Assembly: GCF_037042905.1 (NCBI RefSeq)
Contig: NW_026974141.1
Span: 1,758,501-1,822,500, forward strand
Direction of reading: 5' to 3'
Origin: Lytechinus pictus
Taxonomy: Eukaryota > Echinodermata > Echinoidea > Temnopleuroida > Toxopneustidae
DNA length: 64,000 nt
The notes under the pieces: generated by a model
The model's database searches: none
Told to the model about the DNA's origin: nothing
The model's input: the letters and a program-made list of their open reading frames with translations, nothing else
Program-made: the position numbers and the translations under genes
Part shown: positions 11,108 to 21,397 of the stretch, in pieces
Position numbering within the stretch: position 1 is the first letter of the stretch
Layout: each line of letters starts with the position of its first letter

Positions 11108-11780
11108 TTAGTGGGTTTTCGCCCAGCGTCGTACGACGCTATCTACGACGTAGAACGATCTCTTTGTTCGTGCGTCCGTCGCGCTCAACTCTCGCTTGTA
11201 AGCAGTTTCGCAAATCGCTGAACGCGGCCGGATCGACCGGCTGGCATGGTTGGCATGTAATGTTGACACGCCAACATGTGCATTGTATATGTTCCTACTA
11301 TGTGCACACAACTGGCAGTGCCATGTGTCTTGCAGTCGCGTCGTCGACCGAGCCATGCAACGGCTTTTCAATCATATTTCAATAATCATACTCGTTTAAA
11401 CTTCTACTGTAACATTTTGAAATTATAGTTAGCTTGATTTTAGTATAATTGAAATGGTACTCACCGAAAAACTCGCATTCGAGTCCATGTTTTGAAGCTT
11501 TCAGCTATCAGTGTAGTCAGAGTAGAGTACAACATGTGCATGCACGCGATGGGCGAATGTGTTTACATCGATCGGCTCAGCTTGCTCGCTCTACAAGCGA
11601 TCTGATTGGCTGTTGACGGCTGTTGACAAATCCTACGTTCTAATGCGGACGCCCGCTAATTTGCGGAAGAACCGTCCGTGATTTGAGCTCAAGAACGCTC
11701 GGGCCTCTGTTTCCATGAAAGTTGGCGATTTTTGCACACGTACGTTCTACGTCGTACGACGCTGGGCGAAAACCCACTAA
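11108..11780. mobile_element. 673-bp TA-flanked inverted-repeat element
   Basis: Left end TTAGTGGGTTTTCGCCCAGC (11108 on) is the complement of the right end GCTGGGCGAAAACCCACTAA (to 11780); the match continues into CGTCGTACGACG for about 32 bases. TA dinucleotides flank both ends, consistent with a Tc1/mariner-type target duplication. The interior is unusually CpG-rich and has no transposase. Superfamily is inferred from the TA alone. Confidence 0.75.
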
Positions 11781-12410
11781 TAATATGATGCCCGCCGTCG
11801 ACCGAATGATATCTGATGAGCTGAGTTCTTTCGACTGAAGAAGAAGGGAAAGGGAGGGAAAAAATCATCAGCTGATAAAATCTTCCTGAGTTTTCAATCA
11901 CCAGTGGATCCTGGCTATCCTGCCTGGCAGTGTTTTGTACCGAGGGGATGTTTACTAAGGTTAGTGCCAAGCTGGCCGCGTATCTCTTTGTATTGTTCTA
12001 CGGACCTTTACAATTGATGGCGCGTGCGATTTTTTTTGCACGCACAACAAATACAAGACATCATGTTTCCGTGATATCGTGTATACATATTATTAATGTT
12101 AAGGGCTCTGGTATGCCCTGACATGAAAGTTGTTTTTATTTTTTTTAAATAAAAACAGAGATTGTGATTATGAGAGAAATTGAATGAAATTTGTGATGAA
12201 TGTGGGCAACCATAATAATCCCAAACTCGAGCCTTAGTCTAAGCGGGCTTAGTTAGGCTTAGCTTAGGCAGTGACCAGATTTCACAAAATGAAATATGGG
12301 ACAATCAACATAGTACGCTGCGTGAGCGGATCGACCGAGCCAAATGATGATCAACAAAGAAGGCTACACACATGACACAGTGTTAGACTTGTGAGAAAAA
12401 TATACAGAAT
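11781..12410. other. No gene recognised
   Basis: Mixed-composition sequence without convincing ORFs, repeats or RNA genes. Confidence 0.5.
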
Positions 12411-13046
12411 TGGAAGGGAGGGTGAACGAAAGAATAAAGGAGAGAATGAAAAGGCGAAAGAAAAGAGATGAATTGAGAACGGAGAGAAAGAAAAAAATGA
12501 AGGAAAAAATAAAAACAAATAAAAGAATGTTAGAATAAAATGATGAAAGAAAGGATTAAAGAAAAAAATTAGGTTTCTGTCATTCTTTGAAATGAATTAA
12601 GAAGGAAAGAAAAATAAAAGAAGGAAGGGAAGATGTGTGAAAGAAAAAATAAGGGAGAGAAAGGAAAAAGAAGTAAGAAAAAAGGAGGAGGAAAGAAAGA
12701 ATGAATAAAATAATTTTTTCCTTCATTCTTTGAAAGAAAGAAAGGAAGAAGAAAAACAGGAAGGAAGGGAGGGAGGAAAAAATAAAATAAAGAAGAATGA
12801 GAATGAAAAAAAAAATAATGGAAGGAGAGAAAGAACGAAAGAAAAGGGAAAGGAAGCGAGAAGGAAGCAAAGAAAAGTTTAAGGAAAGAAAAAATGAAGG
12901 AAATAAAAAAGGAAATGAAAAAAAGAAGGAAAGTAAGACAAAGAAGGAAATAAAGAAAATGAACAGAGAGAGATGGAACAAAAAATGGCAAAGAGGAAGG
13001 ATAGAATGATGAAGAAAGAAGGATATGAAAGAAAGAAAGAAAAAAA
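12411..13046 (+). repeat. Purine-rich (GA/GAA) tract of about 630 bp
   Basis: The + strand is almost entirely A and G, in words such as GAAAGAAAGAAAGG, broken by two short pyrimidine islands near 12572-12595 and 12711-12730. The long Lys/Arg/Glu and Phe/Ser/Leu frames it creates on the two strands are composition artefacts. Confidence 0.85.
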
Positions 13047-13764
13047 GTACATGTACAAATTTAAAACAAACAAAAAAATCCCATCTAACAAAAATCATAA
13101 TGATATTTAGTGTTTCTAAATATATTTAGTAAAAAAAGAACGTTTAAGAAATGAATAAAATTTAATAGAGAAACAGTGTCAAACTTAATTAGATGAAACA
13201 TTGCTGCATCATACACAGGCATCTCTCCCATCCCATTTCAGGTTCGCACCGATCACAACAAGACACAAAAGGAAAGCTGAAACAACTAGATCTAACATTA
13301 GTTATGAAAACTCAATAATTGTTCCTCCGATTACATCACCAAATCAGTAATCTGAGAATCCATTATATACTTATAAAAATTTCCCGCCTATTTTGTTATT
13401 ATTTTGGTGGAAAAACTGTTTATCATGTGAGAATGTTTGCACCATTGAGAATCTGCTCCGATCCTATCGCTAGTAGCCTGCCACACATAGAAAGGAGGCC
13501 AGTTCGTTTGCAATGTATTGGGTTAGCAAGAAAATCACAGCAGAACTTGCAAAAGTTTACAGTTATCAATTTTATTGTTGTCTCTGCTTCGTCTTCTGTT
13601 GGTTGTTTGATGAAAATTCGTCAATTTCAAATTTTTAACTATATTTTGTTCAAAATTCTGAAATACGGGACAAATAGGCGTCCCGGGAAGGGTTTGTCGG
13701 GACGCTGGGACAAAGGAGCAAAATACGGGACGATCCCGGGAAATACGGGACGTCTGGTCACCCT
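13047..13764. other. No gene; right terminus of a hAT-type relic
   Basis: From about 13660 the words TACGGGAC and CCCGGGA recur, ending in ACGTCTGGTCACCCTG (about 13750-13765). The complement CAGGGTGACCAGACGTCCCG has the form of a hAT terminus. No left partner was found. Confidence 0.45.
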
Positions 13765-13961
13765 GGGGTAAGTTGGAACGTTTGCGATTGCCTTGTTCAA
13801 GATGGATTTTTTCAGTAACCATAATAGAGTTAAAAAATTTATGGGGTACATTTGAAGCCCTTTATAGATATATGTTTCAAGCTGATATATTGTTTCTCGA
13901 ATAAATCTATTTGGATTTTACATGTACAGCCATATTTGTCAAAAATGTTCCAACTAACCCC
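13765..13961. repeat. Short inverted-repeat element, GGGGTAAGTTGGAAC ends
   Basis: Ends GGGGTAAGTTGGAAC (13765-13779) and GTTCCAACTAACCCC (13947-13961) are complementary at 14 of 15 positions around a 167-bp non-coding interior. It abuts the hAT-type terminus on its left. Confidence 0.55.
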
Positions 13962-14201
13962 GGTCTCCCCGACGGACCGGGACCGTACGCGTATGATGGG
14001 GGACCTAAAGGCAAGCTACGGCTACGCACTTTGTTTACAAACGATAAAAACTGTGCCAAATTTAATATTTGAACAAATTATCTTTCACTAATTTGTGGCA
14101 AACATTCTAAAGATCATAAACCAAGAAGAAAATATCACAAAACTCACAAATACAAAAATCCCACCATGTTTTCTGAGCACCTCTTAATTTCGCCGCCTGA
14201 T

Positions 14202-14508
14202 GTAGAAGGGGTCCTAAAGTTTCGCACTCAATTTGTCATGCAAAAAAAATTGTATTTTTCGGGCCTCAAATACTAAAATAAGTTCATATTATAATAGGAA
14301 AAAAATGAAATTAAAGTGAATTTAACTCCAAAATTCCAAAGAGTTGTGGGTTTTCTCTGCATTTAGAGATTAACTGCAGCCTCTGTATAAAAAGATTGAA
14401 TAGGAATCGTTTGTCACTCTGCAGTCACAGTTCCACATAAAGAGTGCGCATTTGCCATTGATAACTGCATGCGCGATGAGTGGTGCGTAGCTTTAGGACC
14501 CCCTACCA
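14202..14508. mobile_element. MITE with GGGGTCCTAAAG ends
   Basis: Left GTAGAAGGGGTCCTAAAG and right CTTTAGGACCCCCTAC are inverted partners, and GCGCAC-like bases extend the match. A related sequence (GATGGGGGACCTAAAG, about 13995) lies just upstream, so two copies or one nested pair may be present. Non-coding. Confidence 0.6.
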
Positions 14509-15826
14509 TACAATGGGTGATTTCATGTTCAGTGTTGACCTTTTGGTGTTGGTGTTAGGTAATTTTTGACAAGAATATAACACCAAACGTAAAATTAAGA
14601 TGGTCCTGAAAATTCACTCCCTAGTTGTTGAGGTGTCGATAATGTGATCTGGATCAGTTTTACAAACTCAGAATAGCCATGGCTTTGGAGCTAGGGGAAT
14701 TCCACATGATTGTGCTTCCAATGCCAACAGTAAACAACTGAACACTGGACTTGAAATCACCCAGTATGCGGTGAACAAAGTGATACAAATGAGCTGCCTT
14801 GCGCAGACAGACTTTTTGGTCATTAACTTCAGTCCATATCAAAACTATTATAAGAAGAAACCAAGCATGCCAAGCCAGCCAAAGCAATGTCAATGACGGA
14901 GAATTCGACAGTGATGTGGAGATCGAGCCGAAATACGGCTGTTCGCGTTCCTGATTGCAATATTCGGAAAAGTGAAGTGGTGGGCATATTTGCCTTGTCA
15001 CATTCAAGATTGAGAGACTTGCTTTGCCCATGACATTTGCGAGCAATTACGGTGCTTGTGGGGAAATTTGGCCGCGCTAAACTGCATAGCGCCAAAATAT
15101 TTTGATGAAAATCTGAATAAATTACGACTTATTTTAGTTATAATTGCGGCACATCAAAATGTTAAATTACCTTGACTATGCAAGCAGTTCACAAAGTCTT
15201 ACTTTAATTAATGTAGCTTTATAATAGCTTAAGTTTTACAAGAAAGATAACATTTACAGCTCTGTTAATATTGGTTGATGTATTTTCCCAAAATATCTGA
15301 CTCTCCAAGTGAAGACGAGATCTCTTGGCTGGCCTGACTATGCAGAATTGCTGAGTTGTGCACCCAAGCATGGATGAATGCACAGGGCTTTGGGGTACTT
15401 TGGGTCTATTGTTGGTGTGCACACAGCCTCTAGCCCATAGTATATTCTATGCTGACTCTATGCTCCAACCAAGGAGGTAGTTGCTCCAACCCATCCAACA
15501 GTACTACATACAGGGAGCAGTTGCGCGTGCCCCAGGCTGTGGTACATTTTACCAAACTTTCATCATTCATGCTGTAAATGTATAACTAGAGTCAGGGTAG
15601 GAATTAATTTTTTTTTTTTAGGGCTACTTTTTTTTTTACATTGGGGCTACCACTGAATATCTTGGGGCTATTTTCTAATTCATGGGGCTACTTTTTTTTA
15701 TCGCATATCAGCAATTACATTTTGACATTTCGAGACTCAATGTGATGCCTAAGAGCTCAGAACATTTTTAACTGTAATTACTGTAGGCTACAGGCCTTAC
15801 AATAAAGAACAGTGATCCCACCAGAG
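14509..15826. other. No gene recognised
   Basis: ORFs on the minus strand at 14660-15095 overlap in two frames without family motifs. From 15593 the sequence shows T-runs alternating with GGGGCTA words, which may be one end of a decayed DNA transposon containing the fragment at 16049-16252. Confidence 0.45.
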
Positions 15827-16040
15827 CAGTGGCGTACCTAGGATTTTTCACAGGGGGGGCAAATTCGTCCGCCCAAAAATGTGACAAGCAAAAAAAAAAA
15901 AAGGTCTTCAACCACAAATATAGGATTTCGTACCAGAAAAAAAATGAAAAGCAAAAAAAAAAAAAAAAGTGCATGGGTTGTGACTCGTCAGGGGATCAGA
16001 CTGCCCCCCCTGCCCCCCCCCCCCCGTAGGTACGCTAGTG
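15827..16040. mobile_element. hAT-type MITE with perfect 8-bp target duplication
   Basis: Ends CAGTGGCGTACCTAGG (15827-15842) and CGTAGGTACGCTAGTG (16025-16040) are near-perfect inverted repeats. The 8 bases CACCAGAG occur immediately before (15819-15826) and after (16041-16048) the element, the duplication length typical of hAT insertion. The interior is poly-A, poly-C and GACAAGCAAAA-type filler with no coding. The related element at 40821-41113 shares CAGTGGCGTAC ends. Confidence 0.9.
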
Positions 16041-16048
16041 CACCAGAG

Positions 16049-16252
16049 TCGCCTTCAGCTTCACACACTTCAGATTCGAGCCAATCGAGGCCCCAAGACT
16101 TTACTGTCGATTGTCTCTGTACAGTACTGTTTCTTTTTCTGTTTCTTTTTTGGCTTATCCTTCTCAACAGTATCTCCATTTGGAGAGGCTTCTGGCGCTG
16201 GCTCTGGCCGTTTGGCAGAGCCAGGTTGAACTCGAATTAGAAACTTATCCAT
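16049..16252 (-). pseudogene. Possible N-terminal fragment of a transposon-derived protein
   Basis: The minus-strand frame from 16252 starts MDKFLIRVQPGSAKRPEPAP, followed by a Lys-rich stretch (KDKPKKKQKKKQ), and stops after about 60 residues. A second frame continues with WGLDWLESEVCEAEGD. A short MDKFL start with a basic nuclear-localisation-like run is common at the N-terminus of hAT-derived proteins; that is family-level inference. If coding, a frameshift and the MITE at 15827-16040 would break it. No zinc finger or transposase core is seen nearby. Confidence 0.3.
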
Positions 16253-16856
16253 CTCGCACTCCGACTCGACGATGTCGATATTAAATCAGCGCTGTCACAA
16301 TCACCAGCTGATCGCATACAATTCTGTGCATGCCTAGTACACATAATATACCGTACGATGCACGTGGTCTCGTTACCAGCTGTGCAGTCTAATCGTGCAC
16401 GCGTACATGTACATAAGCCATGCAGCAAGTGCGTCAACAATTCTAAAAACCCCGTGCTAAAGACTGCGTACTCCGCATCCCATATTGCATTGAGCGTTTA
16501 TTTACAATTGCGAAGCTTGTGGTGTTACAGAAGATTCAGATATTGCATCGACCGTTCAACTTAAAGCTGGCAAGGGCGATATAAAAGATGCGCTTGCTCT
16601 GCCGCCGGAGAACGTAATTATGTGAAGTATTTTTTACATTGTCGATGGTATTTTATTGGGGCGATTCTGAAATAAATAGTCGCCCCAAAGCATTGGGTTT
16701 TGAGAATTTTTAGGGGCGATATGGGCTGTCATGGGGGCAAAATCGCCCGTCGCCCCCGTGTAAAAAATATTTTTTGATCATTAAATGTACATATACATGG
16801 CACCAAAGAATACATAAATTGCATTTTTGCATTTGTATGTAAAACATAAAGTGTGG

Positions 16857-17150
16857 GTGCGTCGCGTCGTCTAGTGGTTCTGACTCTCACCTTTCAAACA
16901 GAGGGTCGTGGGTTCGAATCCTAGCCGTGGCATGTTTTCCTTCAGCAAGAAATTTATCCACATGATGCTGCACTCAACCCAGGTGAGGTAAATGAGTACC
17001 GGCAGGAAATAATTCTTCGAAAAGCTGTGTGCACCTGAATCGGTAGCCTAGCTTAGCCGGGTAATAATAATAGCAGGGCCCGCTGGGAGAACAGTTTTCA
17101 GATCTGACGTGGCTACCCTGGATAAATATGCCATTATTATTATTATTAAT
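16857..17150 (+). mobile_element. tRNA-derived SINE, family S1, full-length copy
   Basis: The head carries polymerase III promoter boxes: A-box-like GTCTAGTGGTTCTGA (about 16869) and B box GGTTCGAATCC (16911-16921). A body containing CTTCAGCAAGAAATTTATCC and GTGCACCTGAATCGGTAGCC follows, with a tail of ATT repeats (about 17131-17147). A 5'-short reverse copy lies in a transporter intron at 61463-61685. Transcription is not shown. Confidence 0.75.
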
Positions 17151-17289
17151 TGGGGATTATGGACCATAGAATAATAGCCAAATTTACATACACTGTAATG
17201 TCTCTTTTATGGTCATGAAATTCAATTCTAGATCTGTACTCAAATAATTAAGAATGCCTGCTTCCCTGCTATAAAAAGGTAATGGGTAA

Positions 17290-18060
17290 TTAAATTATCC
17301 AATTCGCGTTCACTCATGCAGACCTTCATTTTTGAGGAGCGCGATCGCGCCGGCGCTCCTACCGCGCTCCTAAAAAAAATAAGGAGACAAAAAATTGCGC
17401 TCCTAAAAAAAAAAAAAAATCCATGAAATGGCCATGTATTTTCCATAATTCCTCGAAATTATTTTGTTTTAGTTGAAAACTATCAGAAAAATGAAGAATA
17501 TTCATCTCTTTCCCGACTCTGATTTGAATTTAAACTCGGTAAATATTGTAGTCCCATTTGTAGATTTTCATGGCAACACCATGGAAGTCTACATGTGGGA
17601 CTACAATATATATATATTTTTTTAGCAGGAGCACGATATTTTGTAAACGTATTGACCCAGGCCTAGTTTCACCACAGATTAATTAATAGCTACACAGCTA
17701 TTGCATATACGATGTTAAGAAAAATCTACAATTTATCATACATGTATTGTATTGAATTGATTTGAGCTCCTCAAGGAGAGCGATTCTGAGGAGCTCGATT
17801 GAGCTCCTCAAAAAATAAGGAGAGCGATTTAAAGAGCTCCACGAAATTATAAACGTGAAGGACTGCTCATGCATTAAATTTCAATTTAATAATTCCATGA
17901 AATATGCTCATAATACAACCTAAATTGATCATGATTGATCATTAATTTATCACAGCGCCCTCAACTTTGGAAGTTCCAAAGGACTTGCCTCTCAAAGACT
18001 GAAAGAAATTGGAAGTCTAATTCCTGCCCAGCGTAATTTTCATACCCTTTGTACCCTTTG
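17290..18060 (+). repeat. Dispersed repeat R, copy 4, split by an insertion
   Basis: TTCACTCATG (to 17318) and CATTAAATTTCAATTTAATA (from about 17870) are adjacent in copy 3 at 9720-10012 but are separated here by the element at 17319-17865. The rest matches R through CTAATTCCTGCCCAG. Confidence 0.7.
17319..17865. mobile_element. hAT-like MITE inserted in repeat R
   Basis: Ends CAGACCTTCA and TGAAGGACTG are inverted partners (9 of 10). The flanking word CTCATG is duplicated (17313-17318 and 17866-17871), and uninterrupted R copies provide the empty site. GAGGAGCGCGA and GGAGAGCGATT words near both ends give subterminal symmetry. The duplication is 6 bp by eye rather than the usual 8, so superfamily is tentative. 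Confidence 0.65.
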
Positions 18061-18109
18061 TACATGCACAAGAATTTGAGTGGATGCAGCAATGGATGCA
18101 CATTCTTTT

Positions 18110-18436
18110 TCCAAAACTGATACCAGAATAATTTATCTGTCGCAAAATCAGATTCTCTCCTTAAAGGGGAAGTTCATTGTGACAAAAAAATAAACGAGAG
18201 TTCTTCCAAAACTGATACCAAAATAATATTTTTGATTTTTTTATCTTACATGTATCTGTAGCAAAATCAAAATGTCTTTTTAAAGGGGAAGTACATTGAG
18301 ACAAAAAGTTTACAGGAGAGTTTTTCCAAAACTGATAAGTTGTACCAGAATACTTTTTTGAATTTTTCTTATCTTGCATGCATCTGTCGCAAAAACAGAT
18401 TTTCTCTGTATTAAAAGAGGAAGTTCATTATAAAAG
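18110..18436 (+). repeat. Three-copy tandem repeat
   Basis: Three diverged units of about 92-125 bp, each with TTCCAAAACTGATA, GCAAAATCAGA-like and AAAGGGGAAGTTCATTGTGA segments. The last segment matches the terminus of the M2 MITE family at 19835, so the array may have grown from an M2 end. Confidence 0.55.
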
Positions 18437-18639
18437 GAGAGGAGAAGACATTGTCAGGAAAAGGCAATGGTAGAAAGTGTACTTCGTTTTTGAAATGGTC
18501 TGGATATGTGCAAGCAGGAAAAAAGACATACGAAAGCTGGAAATATTTGAAAAGCAAGCCTCTATTTATAAACAAAATTTAAAAAGGAGCCTTCTGGATA
18601 TGAATATGATAGTCCCAGGAGGGGGGGGGGATCATTAAT

Positions 18640-19100
18640 AATAATAGACATTAATATAGCGCCATCTATCAGAAATATTCTATTCCGAGGCGCACACGAA
18701 AAGAAAGAATGAGAAAGTTTGGATGAGTGTCAAAGTGCCAATAACTAATACTGTTAGAAAAGATAAGACTTCAATTTAGATTTGAAGGTCTCCAGTGATG
18801 GTATATTTTCTTAAATTCAACAGCAAATTATTCAAAGAGAAGGTGCTGAGGCAGAGAAAGCTTGCTCACCATAAGCTACACGTGTCTTGGGAGTCCTAAG
18901 AAGTTGCTGGTGTGATGGTCTTTAATAGGCTACGAGCTGGTGTATAAGGCATGACAAGGTCTTGTAGTAGATATTTTGGTCCCATACCATTAGAATACTT
19001 TCCAAGTGAGAAGAAGTATTTTAAATTCTATACGCTTTCGGATTGGCAACCAATGTATTAAACTTTTGGAGAATTGGTGAGATGTGTTGATATTTTTGAC
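18640..19100 (-). mobile_element. Decayed LINE ORF2 C-terminus
   Basis: Minus-strand conceptual translation, across several stops and frame changes, gives segments like NRKRIEFKILLLTWK, GMGPKYLLQDLVMPYTP, RTPKTRVAYGEQAFSASAPS and SLETFKSKLKSYLF in order. This series (RIEFK..LL, APKYL, PRTR..YGDRAFS..AP, S..FKS.LKT.LF) is the hallmark tail of many metazoan non-LTR retrotransposon polymerases. Its 3' end lies near an (AAT)n run at 18640. It is clearly dead. Confidence 0.7.
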
Positions 19101-19269
19101 CTACCAGTTAAAACCCTGTGATATTATCAAAAAAAATCCCAATATGCCATTTTTTCAAAAATTCACAAGTGACTTTTCATCAGACATACATGTATCATTT
19201 CATACCCCTTGCTCTGCGTAAAATATTTTCATTTTTCATGTACTGTTAATGGACCCTAACAGATCATTA

Positions 19270-19744
19270 GGTGGTTTCAAACCGCCTCGATCATAAGAAT
19301 CCCTGTTAATTTACGAGAACTTTTTTAGGCTAAAAAATACCCATTAATTATTCCTGCATTCACACCGCCCCGAAACATACCCTTCGGGATAAGTTCCTGA
19401 AGTTACGAGCATGCGCAGTATGGTCTGTATAAGAAGGCAAGGCGCGAGATTTAAAATCACTAGCCCAGCAGCCACCCACGGCGCCCGCGCCCAACGACAC
19501 GCTGGGCTAAAAGTTCCCGTAAATTGCTTTCACATTGCCAAAATACCTACGACCTAGGAAAAATCCCCTCGAAAGTTCTCGTAATTTCGCCAAGTACCTA
19601 CTATTTAGCGGGTATTTTCTTTCGGGGAAATTACGCGTAGTTTGCTTTCACATTACCAAAATACCTGGTATTTTCTGATCGGGGTAAATTTCCCGATCAG
19701 AGAATACCTGGAACTGACGAACTTCGAGGCGGTCTGAAACCACC
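19270..19744. mobile_element. 475-bp TA-flanked inverted-repeat element
   Basis: Ends GGTGGTTTCAAACCGCCTCG (19270 on) and CGAGGCGGTCTGAAACCACC (to 19744) pair with one mismatch, each flanked by TA. Further internal pairing involves CCCGATCAG/TTCCTG blocks. It sits in a dispersed repeat (19134-19267) that also occurs, with a different insertion, at 28921-29061. Confidence 0.75.
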
Positions 19745-19834
19745 TATTGTCCAGAATATACATGGAATTTACATGCATAATACATCATCCCAACAGAGCT
19801 GCTTGCAAGTTGCATAACATCACTGTTATCACAG

Positions 19835-20104
19835 TTTAAAGGGGAAGTTCACCCTGACAAAAAAGTGTATTTCAAAAATAGCAGAAAAATAGTTTGACAA
19901 AATTGGTGAAGGTTTTGAGGAAAATCCATCAAAGGTTTAAAAAGTTTGTGAGAATTTTTTGTTTTATTTATGGCGTCATATACTGTATGTATGTGAGCAG
20001 CTTTCCTTGTAGCGTGAATTTGAAAAAAATGAATGAAATTTCATTTTCTAAAAAAAAAAATTGATAATGGTATTTAATTTGTCAGGGTGAACTTGCCCTT
20101 TAAG
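19835..20104. mobile_element. MITE family M2, copy 1
   Basis: Inverted ends TTTAAAGGGGAAGTTCACCC and GGGTGAACTTGCCCTTTAA. The body has ATAGCAGAAAAATAG and GTGAAGGTTTTGAGGAAAAT. Other copies: 45759-46263 and a SINE-interrupted piece at 30097-30365. TTAA-like flanks fit several superfamilies. Confidence 0.75.
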
Positions 20105-20377
20105 CACTGTTAAAATATGTAACTCTCTTGTAAAATTCTTTGATGGATATTCATCGACCTTTCATTCTCTCATTTTCTGCTGAGTAAAACCAACTTTCAT
20201 CAGGGTGTAATTCTCCTTTAAAGGTCAAGTCCACCCCAGAAAAATTTTGATTTGGAAAAATACAGAAAAATAAAACTAGCATAACGCTGAAATTTTCATC
20301 AAAATCGGATGTGAAATAGGAAAGTTATGACATTTTACAGTTTCGCTTATTTTTCACAAGACAGTGATAGCAAAATT

Positions 20378-20995
20378 CTCGCTACCCCAAATAGCGATTT
20401 CGCCGAGATCCGGGAAAATCCCTGTAACGCGCATTGCATTATGGGATAGCTTTTCGGTATTACAACTTCCTGTTCGGAAGTCCAATGCACTGTTTTGCCA
20501 TTCAGATCAACAGTGCCGTCATGCACAACAACACAACGTCGCTCTCGCTCGGAAAGTTCGTGATCACAACCCTCTCTTTCACGATACAGTTTAACGGCCT
20601 TTTCTGCTAAAGTCACTAATTCTGCCTGACGCTTTCCATTGCAGGGTATTCCTCTGTCAGTTAAGATTTTTGTAAGTTCCGAAACTGATTTTTTTATCCA
20701 TTTTGTGGTCGACGAAAAATTGAACGGAATGAATGCTGTATATATTTAACGTCTAGTCGAATACGATCTTGATGTCAGGCCGGTCGCTAAATGCAAAATT
20801 TTAAGATATTCATTTTTGTATGATTTTTTTATAACCTAATAAAAACATGAATTGTTTCAGCGTGGTGGAAAACTCAGTATCGCGAACCTCGTGCGAGCAT
20901 GACTCTGAACCGGAAGTGGTGATGACGACCCGACGGAGTGAAAATTATCTCGTCTCGCGCATTATGAGATTTTTGTTCCTATTTGGGGTAGCGAG
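20378..20995. mobile_element. Element A: 618-bp inverted-repeat element with AATT target duplication
   Basis: Ends CTCGCTACCCCAAATAG (20378-20394) and CTATTTGGGGTAGCGAG (20979-20995) are exact 17-bp complements, flanked by AATT on both sides; the empty site is present in the M1 copy at 42301-42910. The interior is CpG-rich (TCTCGCTCGGAAAGTTCG, ACGACCCGACGGAG) and encodes nothing I recognise. A 4-bp AATT duplication does not point clearly to a known superfamily. Confidence 0.8.
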
Positions 20996-21304
20996 AATTC
21001 AGTGACATGCAAATGAGACAGTCGATGATGTCCTTCACTCACTATTTCTATTGTTTTTTATTGTTTGAATTATACAATATTTAATTTTTTACAGATTTGA
21101 CAATAATGACCAACTTGACTGAACCATATAGTATTAATCAATGCTAATTCCACATGTTTAGGGAGGAATTAATCGTTGTTTCACTTGACAATGAGGGTAA
21201 AATCAGAATATTTCATATAACAAAATGCAAAAGAAATATTGAGTGGATGACGTCATCAGTCTCCTCATTTGCATACCGACCAGGATGTGCATATTACTGT
21301 TTTT

Positions 21305-21355
21305 GTCTCACCTGCATAGCAGAGTGAGACTATAGGCGCCGCTTTTCCGACGGCG

Positions 21356-21397
<42 letters not shown>

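Noticed and set aside
12569..13098. Overlapping long ORFs rich in Phe/Ser/Leu (minus) or Lys/Glu/Arg (plus)
   Set aside because: They are direct products of the purine tract, which removes stop codons on one strand. No domain, no start context.
14660..15095. Two overlapping minus-strand ORFs of 88 and 128 codons
   Set aside because: Different frames, no recognisable motif, no splice-consistent partners.
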